The notes beneath the pieces were generated by a model. It made no database searches, was not told the DNA's origin, and was given only the letters and a program-made list of their open reading frames with translations. The position numbers and the translations under genes are program-made. Below are positions 17,839 through 24,505 of a stretch of DNA of 64,000 nt, in pieces. This stretch comes from an uncultured Ruminococcus sp. (GTDB lineage: Bacteria; Bacillota; Clostridia; Oscillospirales; Ruminococcaceae): assembly GCA_902786975.1 (NCBI GenBank), contig CADAES010000005.1, positions 1-64,000 of the forward strand, in the 5' to 3' direction. Each line of letters opens with the position of its first letter. Within the stretch, counting starts at the first letter, position 1.

Positions 17839-18654
17839 TCAGTTGCCCAAGCCGCAGAACAGCTTTGAGATCGGCGAGCTTTCGGCTGTTACGATCTTGG
17901 CTGATACAAGGGAACCGTTTGAAAGCCTCGGAGCACCGTCTTTTTTACCCGACCACTTGGGATCACCGTTTTCGCTGACTATCTTGCATATCACCGCATA
18001 TACCGGACCGTTTTGTAGGAATGAATCAGCGAGCATATTGTTCCTGCCTGTTACAAAAGCCATATTTTCGGTATTTGCCGTATATTTGCCCACCGAAACG
18101 ATCTGCGCTTCAAAATGACCGTATTTGTCGGTGTCTGCCGATGACGGGAAGACAAGCACCTTCATTCCCTTATTAAGTTTCTGTGCCTGTTCAGCCGGAG
18201 CATAGCACACTATCACCTGTTCATTCTCACTTTCCGGAGCATATCTGACGGCTTCCGTTCCTACGGTAAGCATCTGACCCGATCCCGCAGTAATACGAGA
18301 TACCGTCCCTGCGCAGTCAGCTTTTATATCGTGTTCTTTTCCGTCCGATCCTTTTACAGTCAAAAGGGTCTGTCCTTCGCTGACCTTATCTCCCTCTTTT
18401 ACCGAAACATCTGTGACGATCCCGCTGTAGTCGGAGTAATATGCTCCCGCATTTTCCGGAGCAGATACGATACCCCTCACGGTCACGGTGGTAGGAAGAG
18501 TCCCGAGTACCGACCAGACAAGCACGGCAATTATTATTATCAGCACTCCGATCAGTGCCAGCCAGGACATCGGCGAAGAAATGACTACGGCTTTATCGAG
18601 CTGTTCCGGGTCGGAAAGCTTTTCAAGTGAAGATTTACGGTACAGATCTGCCAT
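17839..18654 (-). CDS. NHLM-type secretion adaptor (HlyD-like)
   Basis: This 271-residue protein has one membrane helix near 30-52 after a short cytoplasmic start. The outer domain has the split biotinyl/lipoyl-like fold of membrane-fusion proteins (GIVTDVSVKEGDKVSEGQTLLTV at about 73-95) but lacks the long coiled coil of HlyD. This short form is the NHLM secretion protein seen with dual exporters. It probably forms a cell-surface channel around the exporters in this Gram-positive envelope. It follows the sigma factor by 3 bases and precedes the C39 exporter, so export and regulation share one transcript. Confidence 0.88.
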   Translation of the reverse strand: MADLYRKSSLEKLSDPEQLDKAVVISSPMSWLALIGVLIIIIAVLVWSVLGTLPTTVTVRGIVSAPENAGAYYSDYSGIVTDVSVKEGDKVSEGQTLLTVKGSDGKEHDIKADCAGTVSRITAGSGQMLTVGTEAVRYAPESENEQVIVCYAPAEQAQKLNKGMKVLVFPSSADTDKYGHFEAQIVSVGKYTANTENMAFVTGRNNMLADSFLQNGPVYAVICKIVSENGDPKWSGKKDGAPRLSNGSLVSAKIVTAESSPISKLFCGLGN

Positions 18655-18657
18655 TTA

Positions 18658-19191
18658 TCATCTCTCCCAGATATAGTTCTTTTCTTCGTATATTTTCCGC
18701 AGGCTGTCAAGGGCTCTTGTGTGGATGACCCTGACGTTTGCGTGAGATATATTCAGGATCTCGGCTACTTCTTTATCGGGCTTTTTCTTGAAATACTTGT
18801 ATATGATAACAAGACGCTCACGGTCCTTCAAAAGCTCCAGTGCCGCAGCAAGATCCGAGTTTGCCCGTTCCATATACATAGCTTGTGTTATCTCGTCCTC
18901 AAATCCGCCGTCGGAAAGATCAACGTCGTCAATGTCCGTGGACTCTTTACGGTCACGGTAATAGTTTTTCAGACGGTTATTTATGATGACGTTCAGCCAC
19001 GTTCCGAAAGAAGCTTTTTGCGGATCGAACTCCTCAAATTTTTCATAGCAGGAAAGGAATGCTGACTGCACTATATCTTCGGCTAAGGCAGCATTGTTGA
19101 TCTTGCTGAGAACGCCTCTGTATGCTTTGTCGCAGTATTTGCAGTAATACTGTTCAAATTCTTTTTCCAATGCTTCTGTCATTTTTTTCAC
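18658..19191 (-). CDS. ECF-like sigma-70 family factor
   Basis: The 177-residue protein has sigma region 2 (about 12-85, AEDIVQSAFLSCYEKFEEFDPQKASFGTWLNVIINNRLKNYYRD pieces) and region 4 (about 115-172, a helix-turn-helix with EVAEILNISHANVRVIHTRAL). It lacks regions 1 and 3, as in extracytoplasmic-function sigma factors. No anti-sigma gene lies beside it; the next gene is the secretion adaptor. The start at GTG 19191 or ATG 19182 has a weak ribosome site, so translation may be low. A TTGACT/TATAAT promoter and a terminator-like leader precede it. Its likely targets are the TGTAAC-type promoters before the peptide operon and the M23 peptidase. Confidence 0.88.
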   Translation of the reverse strand: MKKMTEALEKEFEQYYCKYCDKAYRGVLSKINNAALAEDIVQSAFLSCYEKFEEFDPQKASFGTWLNVIINNRLKNYYRDRKESTDIDDVDLSDGGFEDEITQAMYMERANSDLAAALELLKDRERLVIIYKYFKKKPDKEVAEILNISHANVRVIHTRALDSLRKIYEEKNYIWER

Positions 19192-19223
19192 ATCATTTCA
19201 TTTATATTTGCCGCCCCGAGGGC

Positions 19224-19263
19224 AAAACAAAAAGCAGTACATCCGTTTTACTGGCATACTGCT
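19224..19263 (-). terminator. Terminator-like hairpin in the leader of the sigma-factor operon
   Basis: Read on the minus strand, AGCAGTA and TACTGCT form a stem followed by TTTTTGTTTT, inside the leader of about 210 bases between the promoter and the sigma gene. It could attenuate the operon. A second loose stem (GCGTC/GACGC) lies upstream in the same leader. No known riboswitch is recognised. Confidence 0.6.
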
Positions 19264-19410
19264 CCTATAAAAATATATTCTCTGTAATATAAATATAAAA
19301 AGGTGCTGTGCGTCAGTCTGTATGTCTGATCATAAAGACGCCGCATTGATCTTTCAACTCTTTTCATGTAAGATTTTTATAAGAATACGTAGTCGTTTCC
19401 GGTTTGTAGT

Positions 19411-19439
19411 ATTATAACACATATATAATAAAAAGTCAA
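19411..19439 (-). promoter_or_regulatory. SigA-type promoter for the sigma/export operon
   Basis: TTGACT (19434-19439), a 17-base spacer and TATAAT (19411-19416) on the minus strand. This is an ordinary housekeeping promoter, unlike those before the peptide and peptidase genes. Together with the two plus-strand promoters it explains most of the gene-free stretch 19192-19704. Confidence 0.75.
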
Positions 19440-19542
19440 TGTATTTCGAGGCGTTCGGGGTTTCGGGGCAGAGCATAAGGTCAGAAACATCTGATGCCGG
19501 AATAGATATCCGAAAAAATATTTATCTTTTTTCTCTTTTTGT

Positions 19543-19572
19543 TGTAACATCTTCTGCGAGCGTGTGTATATA
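19543..19572 (+). promoter_or_regulatory. Candidate alternative-sigma promoter 1 before the M23 peptidase
   Basis: TGTAAC (19543-19548), an 18-base spacer ending in GTG, then TATATA (19567-19572). It matches the pattern before the peptide operon. Confidence 0.5.
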
Positions 19573-19625
19573 GAAGCGAAAGACAAAAATCGAAAAACAG
19601 ATCGAAAAAAGTTTTTCAGAAAAAA

Positions 19626-19655
19626 TGTAACACTTGCTCATGAGACGTGTATAAC
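19626..19655 (+). promoter_or_regulatory. Candidate alternative-sigma promoter 2 before the M23 peptidase
   Basis: TGTAAC (19626-19631), an 18-base spacer ending in ACGTG, then TATAAC (19650-19655). The first ten bases, TGTAACACTT, are identical to those before the peptide operon. It lies about 50 bases before the M23 ATG, the closer of the two candidates. Confidence 0.6.
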
Positions 19656-19704
19656 ACAACAGAGAGCCGAAAGCTCCGAAAAATCAAGAAAAGAGGTAAG
19701 AATC

Positions 19705-20832
19705 ATGGAAGAAAGAAATATTTACACAAGAAAGATGCTTAAAACCTTTACTGCATTTATCATTACCCTCGCAGTAATAGCAACTCTTATCCCCGGTATG
19801 GGATTCAAGGCAGACGCAGCCTCGCTCAAAACAGCAGTTTTCCCGGTAAACAACGGAAAGAAGATCGCTTACAGTTACGGGTACTCCAAATCCTACGGCG
19901 GAAATCACAGCGGTATCGACATTCACGCCGGCAAGGACAACAGAGTTTACTGTGCAGTTTCCGGAAAGGTCATAAGCGTAAACAACAAATGCAATCATTA
20001 CAGCAGCTACAACGAAAAGAGCAAGGATTATAGGAAGTGCAATCATATCAACACCTACGGCAATTCCGTATATATCCTCGGAGATGACGGCTGGTACTAC
20101 ATCTACGGTCATGTTGCAAAGAACTCTATCACCGTCAAGAAAGGTCAGAAAGTTAAAGCAGGCGTAGCAATAGCTAAGATCGGCTCGAGCGGCGCCTCCA
20201 CAGGTCCTCATCTCCATTTTGAGGTAAGAAAGAAGCTCAGCTCGGCTTCCTCAAGAGTCAATGTAAACAAGAACGTTGTTTTCAATTATAAGAACGGCCC
20301 TTACTACAACGGATCTTTTGACGGAGCGCTCACGGATATAATAAAGAAATTCGCTTCGACCGATACTATCGTGAACAATAAGATATACACTATCTCTCCC
20401 GCAGCTTGCTCCAATACAGCGATCGCAGTCAACGGAACATCAAATAAGTCAAATGCATTCCTGAAAGCTTACAACAAAAACGACAAGGCTCAGCAGTGGA
20501 AAGCAGTCAAGTCCGGAAAATACTTCTTCTTTGTCAACGTTAAATCCGGAAAGTGCCTCGACGTTTCCGTAAACTCGGTAAACAGCGCCTCTAACGGAAA
20601 GAACGTATGGACATATACAAAGCAGACCTCAAAGTCTACTATCCCCACTCAGCTCTTCAAGGCAGCTTGCAAGAACAACGGTTTCAGAAGCTACTATCAT
20701 GTAACGCTCTATAATACCAAGTTCAGCCTCGATGCAGCTGGAAACAGCCCGAAGAAAGGCAGCAACGTGCAGATATACAAGCTGACCGGCTCGGACAACG
20801 AAACTCAGCAGTGGATCTTCAAAGAGGTATGA
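19705..20832 (+). CDS. Secreted M23 peptidase with C-terminal ricin-type lectin domain
   Basis: The 375-residue protein has a long signal peptide (cleavage near ADA, residue 38). The LytM/M23 metallopeptidase domain shows zinc ligands His68 and Asp72 (NHSGIDIH) and the His169/His171 pair (PHLHFEV). A beta-trefoil lectin domain covers about 245-375, with repeated QQW motifs (AQQWKAV and TQQWIF). M23 enzymes cut peptide cross-links of peptidoglycan; ricin-type domains bind sugars. The start at 19705 follows AGAGGTAAG; the frame is open to 19564 but that covers the promoters. It is divergent from the sigma-factor operon and has two promoters of the same unusual type as the peptide operon, so it may belong to the same regulon. 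Whether it acts on the cell itself or on others is unknown. Confidence 0.92.
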   Translation: MEERNIYTRKMLKTFTAFIITLAVIATLIPGMGFKADAASLKTAVFPVNNGKKIAYSYGYSKSYGGNHSGIDIHAGKDNRVYCAVSGKVISVNNKCNHYSSYNEKSKDYRKCNHINTYGNSVYILGDDGWYYIYGHVAKNSITVKKGQKVKAGVAIAKIGSSGASTGPHLHFEVRKKLSSASSRVNVNKNVVFNYKNGPYYNGSFDGALTDIIKKFASTDTIVNNKIYTISPAACSNTAIAVNGTSNKSNAFLKAYNKNDKAQQWKAVKSGKYFFFVNVKSGKCLDVSVNSVNSASNGKNVWTYTKQTSKSTIPTQLFKAACKNNGFRSYYHVTLYNTKFSLDAAGNSPKKGSNVQIYKLTGSDNETQQWIFKEV

Positions 20833-20866
20833 CATTCCCTCGGGATCAGATCACACGAATAAAAGG

Positions 20867-20908
20867 CGGCATATTCCTTCACTTCGGCGAGGGAATATGC
20901 CGTTTGTT
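20867..20908. terminator. Bidirectional terminator between the M23 peptidase and STAS genes
   Basis: CGGCATATTCC pairs with GGAATATGCCG. It is followed by TTTGTTT on the plus strand and by a TTTTATT on the minus strand, so it can end both converging genes. Confidence 0.75.
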
Positions 20909-21274
20909 TCAGTTATCCTCTATGATCAGAATATCGGCGAGACCGGATTCGATGACCTGCATTATTTCCGGGCTGACCTTTCTTAGTATCATCTCACCGC
21001 CGTTTTCATCGGTTATCCTCTTTGCAGCCATAAGCGAATTTAGAGCAGCTCCCCCGATATATGACACGCCGGAAAAATCTACTACGATACGTCTGAAAAC
21101 GGAAAGTGCCCCGATCAGCTCATCTTCAAAATCAAAGGCAGCTTCATTTTTGATGCTCCCGGAAACGGATATTATCAGTTGGTCTTTGTCACGTTCTTCG
21201 TTTATCGACAAAAACTCCGTTCCGGAGTCATCGGATATGATCAATGTGTTATCCTGTATCCTTCTTTTTTTCAT
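20909..21274 (-). CDS. STAS domain protein (anti-sigma-factor-antagonist-like)
   Basis: The 121-residue protein is a single STAS domain, the fold of SpoIIAA and RsbV. The central VVDFSGVSYIGGAALNSLMAAKRI matches the conserved segment. The phosphorylatable Ser of classic antagonists (DxSxxxxxDSxG) appears as Gly/Ala (SYIGGAALN), so it may not be a phospho-switched antagonist. No anti-sigma kinase is adjacent. It has a good AAGGAG ribosome site and stands alone on the minus strand. It lies close to the ECF-like sigma factor, but a functional link is only a guess. Confidence 0.8.
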   Translation of the reverse strand: MKKRRIQDNTLIISDDSGTEFLSINEERDKDQLIISVSGSIKNEAAFDFEDELIGALSVFRRIVVDFSGVSYIGGAALNSLMAAKRITDENGGEMILRKVSPEIMQVIESGLADILIIEDN

Positions 21275-21412
21275 TTCTTTTTCTCCTTGTAAGGCATATT
21301 GTGATACAACAGCTTTGCGGGATCTTCAAAAGCTATTATATATGAACAGGACGGATATGTCAAGGTGCATTTGGATCACTGTGATCCTGCTACTGCATAT
21401 CGGGGCTTGTAA

Positions 21413-21450
21413 ATGAAAAGCTCCCTGACGCATTGTCGCATCAGGAAGCT
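21413..21450 (-). terminator. Terminator of guaA
   Basis: On the minus strand AGCTTCCTGATGCG pairs with the GCGTCAGGGAGCT arm and is followed by TTTTCATTT. It lies about 70 bases after the guaA stop. The rest of 21275-21520 shows nothing further. Confidence 0.75.
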
Positions 21451-21520
21451 GTTATACGCTGTATTTCTTTTGGTCCGTTAGTGGCTTGTAAGCTCTGCGG
21501 GACTACGCCTTGGAGGCTTT

Positions 21521-23062
21521 TTATTCCCACTCGATAGTTGCGGGGGGCTTGGTCGTGATGTCGTAAACTACACGGTTGATGTTCTTTACCTCGTTTACGA
21601 TACGACTTGCGCAGACCTCGAGCACCTCGTAGGGTATCCTTGCAAACTCTGCGGTCATAAAGTCTGTCGTTGTAACGGCACGCAGAGCAAGAGTGTAATC
21701 ATATGTTCTGAAATCGCCCATAACGCCTACCGAGCGCATATTCGTCAGCACTGCGAAGTACTGGTTGATGCTTCTGTCAAAGCCCGCCTTGGCGATCTCC
21801 TCACGGAAGATGAAGTCTGCGTCCTGAAGCACCTCCAGGCCCTCGTCGGTTATTTCGCCGATTATCCTTATCGCAAGTCCCGGACCCGGGAACGGCTGTC
21901 TCCAGACAAGCGTGTCCGAAAGTCCCAGCTCTGTGCCGAGCTTTCTTACCTCGTCCTTGAAAAGCATTCTAAGCGGTTCGATTATCTCTTTGAAATCGAC
22001 ATAGTCTGGAAGTCCGCCGACGTTGTGGTGCGACTTGATGACTGCCGCATCGCCGCAGCCCGACTCGATCACATCGGGGTAGATAGTGCCCTGTGCAAGA
22101 TAGTCCACAGCGCCTATCTTTTTGGATTCCTGCTCAAAGACTCTGATAAACTCCTCGCCGATAATCTTACGCTTTGCCTCCGGCTCGCTCACGCCACGCA
22201 GCTTGTTCATAAACTGCGCCTTAGCGTTGACACGGACAAAGTTTATATCCCAGTCCTTAAAAGCCGCCTCGACCTCGTCGCCCTCGTTTTTACGCATAAA
22301 GCCGTGGTCTACAAAGATGCAGGTCAGCTGGCTGCCGACAGCCTTTGAAAGCAGCGCCGCAGCTACCGACGAATCGACACCGCCCGAAAGTGCGAGAAGC
22401 ACCTTGCCGCTGCCGACTTTTTCACGTATCTGCTTGATAGCGGTCTGGGCATAGTTGCCCATTGTCCAGTCGCCCTTGCAGCCACAGATATTGCGGACAA
22501 AATTATATATCATATCAGTTCCGTGAACGGTGTGGTTGACCTCGGGGTGGAACTGTACAGCGTACAGCTTTTTGTCGGCGTTCGCCATACCCGCAACAGG
22601 GCAGTGATCGGTGTGAGCGGTTATCTTAAAGCCCTGCGGAATGTCGCTGATGTAGTCGGTGTGGCTCATCCAGACGGTGTTCTTTTCGCCCAGACCGGCG
22701 ATATCAAACAGCGCACAGGAGCTGTCAAACTCGGTCTCTGTCTTGCCGTACTCGCTGGATTCGCAGGTCTGCACCTTTCCGCCGAGAACGTGCGCCATAA
22801 GCTGAGAGCCATAGCAGATGCCAAGCACAGGCACGCCAAGCTCGAAAATACCCTTGTCAACGCTCGGAGCGCCCTCACCGTAAACGCTCTGCGGTCCGCC
22901 GGTGAAGATAATGCCCTTTGGAGAGAGAGACTTTATCTCGTCAAGGGTGATCTTGTTGTAGGGCTTGACCTCGCAGTAAACGCTGCATTCACGCACACGC
23001 CTTGCGATAAGCTGGTTGTACTGTCCGCCGAAATCGAGTATCAGCACAAATTCGTGATCCAT
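21521..23062 (-). CDS. guaA: GMP synthase (glutamine-hydrolysing)
   Basis: GuaA converts XMP to GMP using glutamine and ATP. The N-terminal glutaminase has the nucleophile elbow [11 protein letters not shown] and the catalytic His/Glu in [10 protein letters not shown]. The ATP-pyrophosphatase domain has the P-loop [13 protein letters not shown], and the C-terminal dimerisation domain ends in the usual KPPATIEWE. The 513-residue length is typical. I place the start at the ATG at 23062, behind GGGGAG; an upstream extension in the frame covers a hairpin and promoter. No purine riboswitch aptamer is visible in the short leader, although many Firmicutes guaA genes have one. Confidence 0.97.
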   Translation of the reverse strand: MDHEFVLILDFGGQYNQLIARRVRECSVYCEVKPYNKITLDEIKSLSPKGIIFTGGPQSVYGEGAPSVDKGIFELGVPVLGICYGSQLMAHVLGGKVQTCESSEYGKTETEFDSSCALFDIAGLGEKNTVWMSHTDYISDIPQGFKITAHTDHCPVAGMANADKKLYAVQFHPEVNHTVHGTDMIYNFVRNICGCKGDWTMGNYAQTAIKQIREKVGSGKVLLALSGGVDSSVAAALLSKAVGSQLTCIFVDHGFMRKNEGDEVEAAFKDWDINFVRVNAKAQFMNKLRGVSEPEAKRKIIGEEFIRVFEQESKKIGAVDYLAQGTIYPDVIESGCGDAAVIKSHHNVGGLPDYVDFKEIIEPLRMLFKDEVRKLGTELGLSDTLVWRQPFPGPGLAIRIIGEITDEGLEVLQDADFIFREEIAKAGFDRSINQYFAVLTNMRSVGVMGDFRTYDYTLALRAVTTTDFMTAEFARIPYEVLEVCASRIVNEVKNINRVVYDITTKPPATIEWE

Positions 23063-23090
23063 ATTTACTCCCCTTTGCAAACGGTTTGCC

Positions 23091-23125
23091 GAAAAAAATA
23101 TCAGCACCGTAAATGATGCTGATAT
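23091..23125 (-). terminator. Hairpin with T-run just before guaA
   Basis: On the minus strand ATATCAGCA and TGCTGATAT pair and are followed by TTTTTTT. It would stop transcripts arriving from the two small genes upstream. It overlaps the guaA promoter, so termination and initiation share the site. Confidence 0.65.
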
Positions 23126-23151
23126 TATAACACATATTTTTTTCGGTGCAA
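23124..23151 (-). promoter_or_regulatory. Promoter for guaA
   Basis: TTGCAC (23146-23151), a 16-base spacer and TATAAT (23124-23129) on the minus strand, about 60 bases before the ATG. Confidence 0.6.
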
Positions 23152-23215
23152 CAAAGATTTTATTAACAAAAATCTGTTTAAGGTTTATTGCTGGTCTCTT
23201 CTCGCACCACAGTTT

Positions 23216-23611
23216 CTACGGCTGAACGTTCTTTGTGCCGTCTGTTTTTGGGATAAAAATCATTTTGAGCAGCATAATATGTATTGACCACGAACCAAAT
23301 CCCCCACCAAGTCCTGTTGTAAATCGTCTTTTGTTATTTGATTCTTTTATCCCTAAGAATTGCACAAACCAATCAACAAACATAACAAGCAGTAATACAA
23401 AGCTAAGAATTAGTCTTTTCTTCTTATTTTTTGTGGGAATAAGCAGAGCAAGCAATTCGCCTACCAGAACTCCACAACAACGAGCACACACGGGGAATTG
23501 ATATCCTTTTAAAAAAAAGCTTCTCTCAGGGAGCTGGTGACAACCCGCATATGCTCCGAGTTGCATTGCGGTTTTCCAAGTACGAAAAAAGAGAGTTTCT
23601 GAGTTTTTCAT
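23216..23611 (-). CDS. DUF2085 membrane protein
   Basis: The 131-residue protein matches DUF2085 by its CHQLPERSFF motif near residue 24 and the CARCCGVLVGEL segment. The paired cysteines and His suggest metal binding near the membrane face. Two or three hydrophobic helices follow. Function of the family is unknown. It follows the zinc-ribbon gene with a one-base overlap, so the two are translated together. Both genes are clearly more AT-rich than their surroundings, suggesting a transferred or fast-evolving pair. Confidence 0.8.
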   Translation of the reverse strand: MKNSETLFFRTWKTAMQLGAYAGCHQLPERSFFLKGYQFPVCARCCGVLVGELLALLIPTKNKKKRLILSFVLLLVMFVDWFVQFLGIKESNNKRRFTTGLGGGFGSWSIHIMLLKMIFIPKTDGTKNVQP

Positions 23612-23868
23612 TATCGGAATTTATGTCCGCAACTCATGCAGCAATATGTTATTTGGGTTGTTGTCTTGCGAGTATCCTTAAATTTTCCTTTGGTTTTACC
23701 CATACCACACAAACCACAGAAAAAACCTATTCCTCCCGTCAACATCATTCCGACACATGCTTTACATCCGCCAAAGCCTTTGTTGTGACGTGTGTCTATT
23801 ATCTCGCCTGTTGTTATCTGCTCGCTGACTGCTTGAATGTTTTCGCTTCCACATTTCGGACAAATCAT
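23611..23868 (-). CDS. Small zinc-ribbon protein
   Basis: The 85-residue product begins MICPKCGSENI and ends in CCMSCGHKF, giving two CxxC pairs that form a zinc ribbon. A Gly/Cys-rich hydrophobic stretch lies in between (CKACVGMMLTGGIGFFCGLCG), which is either a membrane hairpin or a second metal site. Start at 23868 follows AAAGGCG. I recognise no named family. It is the first gene of a two-gene unit with the DUF2085 protein. Confidence 0.75.
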   Translation of the reverse strand: MICPKCGSENIQAVSEQITTGEIIDTRHNKGFGGCKACVGMMLTGGIGFFCGLCGMGKTKGKFKDTRKTTTQITYCCMSCGHKFR

Positions 23869-23924
23869 AATATCACGCCTTTCCACAAAATATAAAAGAA
23901 GACCAACTTAAACATCTTGTACAT

Positions 23925-23953
23925 ATTATACAACATAATGCAAATGATGTCAA
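23925..23953 (-). promoter_or_regulatory. Promoter for the zinc-ribbon/DUF2085 pair
   Basis: A consensus-like TTGACA (23948-23953), 17-base spacer and TATAAT (23925-23930) on the minus strand. Confidence 0.8.
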
Positions 23954-24010
23954 TATCTTTAAGGTATATTAAATTAAATTGTATTATAATAAATTAAATA
24001 TTTTTTAACT

Positions 24011-24038
24011 TTGAAATAATTGAGTTTTATATTATAAT
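24011..24038 (+). promoter_or_regulatory. Promoter for the small XRE regulator
   Basis: TTGAAA (24011-24016), 16-base spacer, TATAAT (24033-24038), 22 bases before the ATG. It lies in an AT-rich divergent region. Confidence 0.65.
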
Positions 24039-24060
24039 ACTATTTGTAGGAGGTGAGAGA

Positions 24061-24285
24061 ATGAACGGCGGAAAAGTCATTATAACGCTCGATGAATACA
24101 GGCTTTCACGCGGTATAAGCAAATATAAGCTTATCAAAAACTGTAATTTAAGTCCTGCCCAGCTCAACAGCTACTGCAACAACAAGGTCGCACGCATAGA
24201 CCTGCCCGTGCTCGCCCGAATATGCGATTACCTCGAGTGCGAGATCAGCGACATCCTGAAATATGTTCCCGATAATATAGATTGA
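24061..24285 (+). CDS. Small XRE-type transcriptional regulator
   Basis: At 74 residues this is essentially a lone Cro/C1-type helix-turn-helix: SKYKLIKNCNLSPAQLNSYCNNKVARIDLPVLARICDYLECEISDIL spans the five helices. This form (HTH_26 type) is common in Clostridia, both in mobile elements and in the core genome. It has a strong AGGAGG site and its own promoter and terminator. No phage or toxin gene is next to it, so targets are unknown. It could repress its own gene or the divergent zinc-ribbon pair. Confidence 0.85.
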   Translation: MNGGKVIITLDEYRLSRGISKYKLIKNCNLSPAQLNSYCNNKVARIDLPVLARICDYLECEISDILKYVPDNID

Positions 24286-24329
24286 CCCTTTTCCAAGTCC
24301 GAAAACGGCGGGGAAAGGGTCATTTTTTT
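24283..24329 (+). terminator. Terminator after the XRE regulator
   Basis: TGACCCTTTTCC pairs with GGGAAAGGGTCA and is followed by seven T. The arm includes the stop codon of the gene. Confidence 0.9.
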
Positions 24330-24370
24330 GCATAATTTACACTTTTGGCAGAGATATTTTAAAAAAATCC

Positions 24371-24399
24371 TTGAAATAGCGTGAGGATTGTGGTAAAAT
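24371..24399 (+). promoter_or_regulatory. Promoter for the LTA-synthase-like gene
   Basis: TTGAAA (24371-24376), 17-base spacer, TAAAAT (24394-24399). The leader of about 100 bases contains a GTTCCT/AGGAAC stem of unknown meaning. Confidence 0.7.
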
Positions 24400-24505
24400 A
24401 ATCGTGTATTGTGTAGTTAAGGACAACTAACATATCTGCGTTCCTTTGCGGTAGTAAGGTGCACAGGAACGGCGTTTTCCACGCATTCTTGAAAGGAGAG
24501 TAAAA

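Noticed and set aside
9138-20832. Prophage or integrative element carrying the signalling locus
   Set aside because: No integrase, transposase, phage structural gene or attachment-site repeat is seen at either edge.
22025-23116. Plus-strand ORFs opposite guaA
   Set aside because: Antisense shadows without start signals.
23063-23160. Purine riboswitch before guaA
   Set aside because: The leader is too short for the aptamer, and none of the conserved loop sequences are present.
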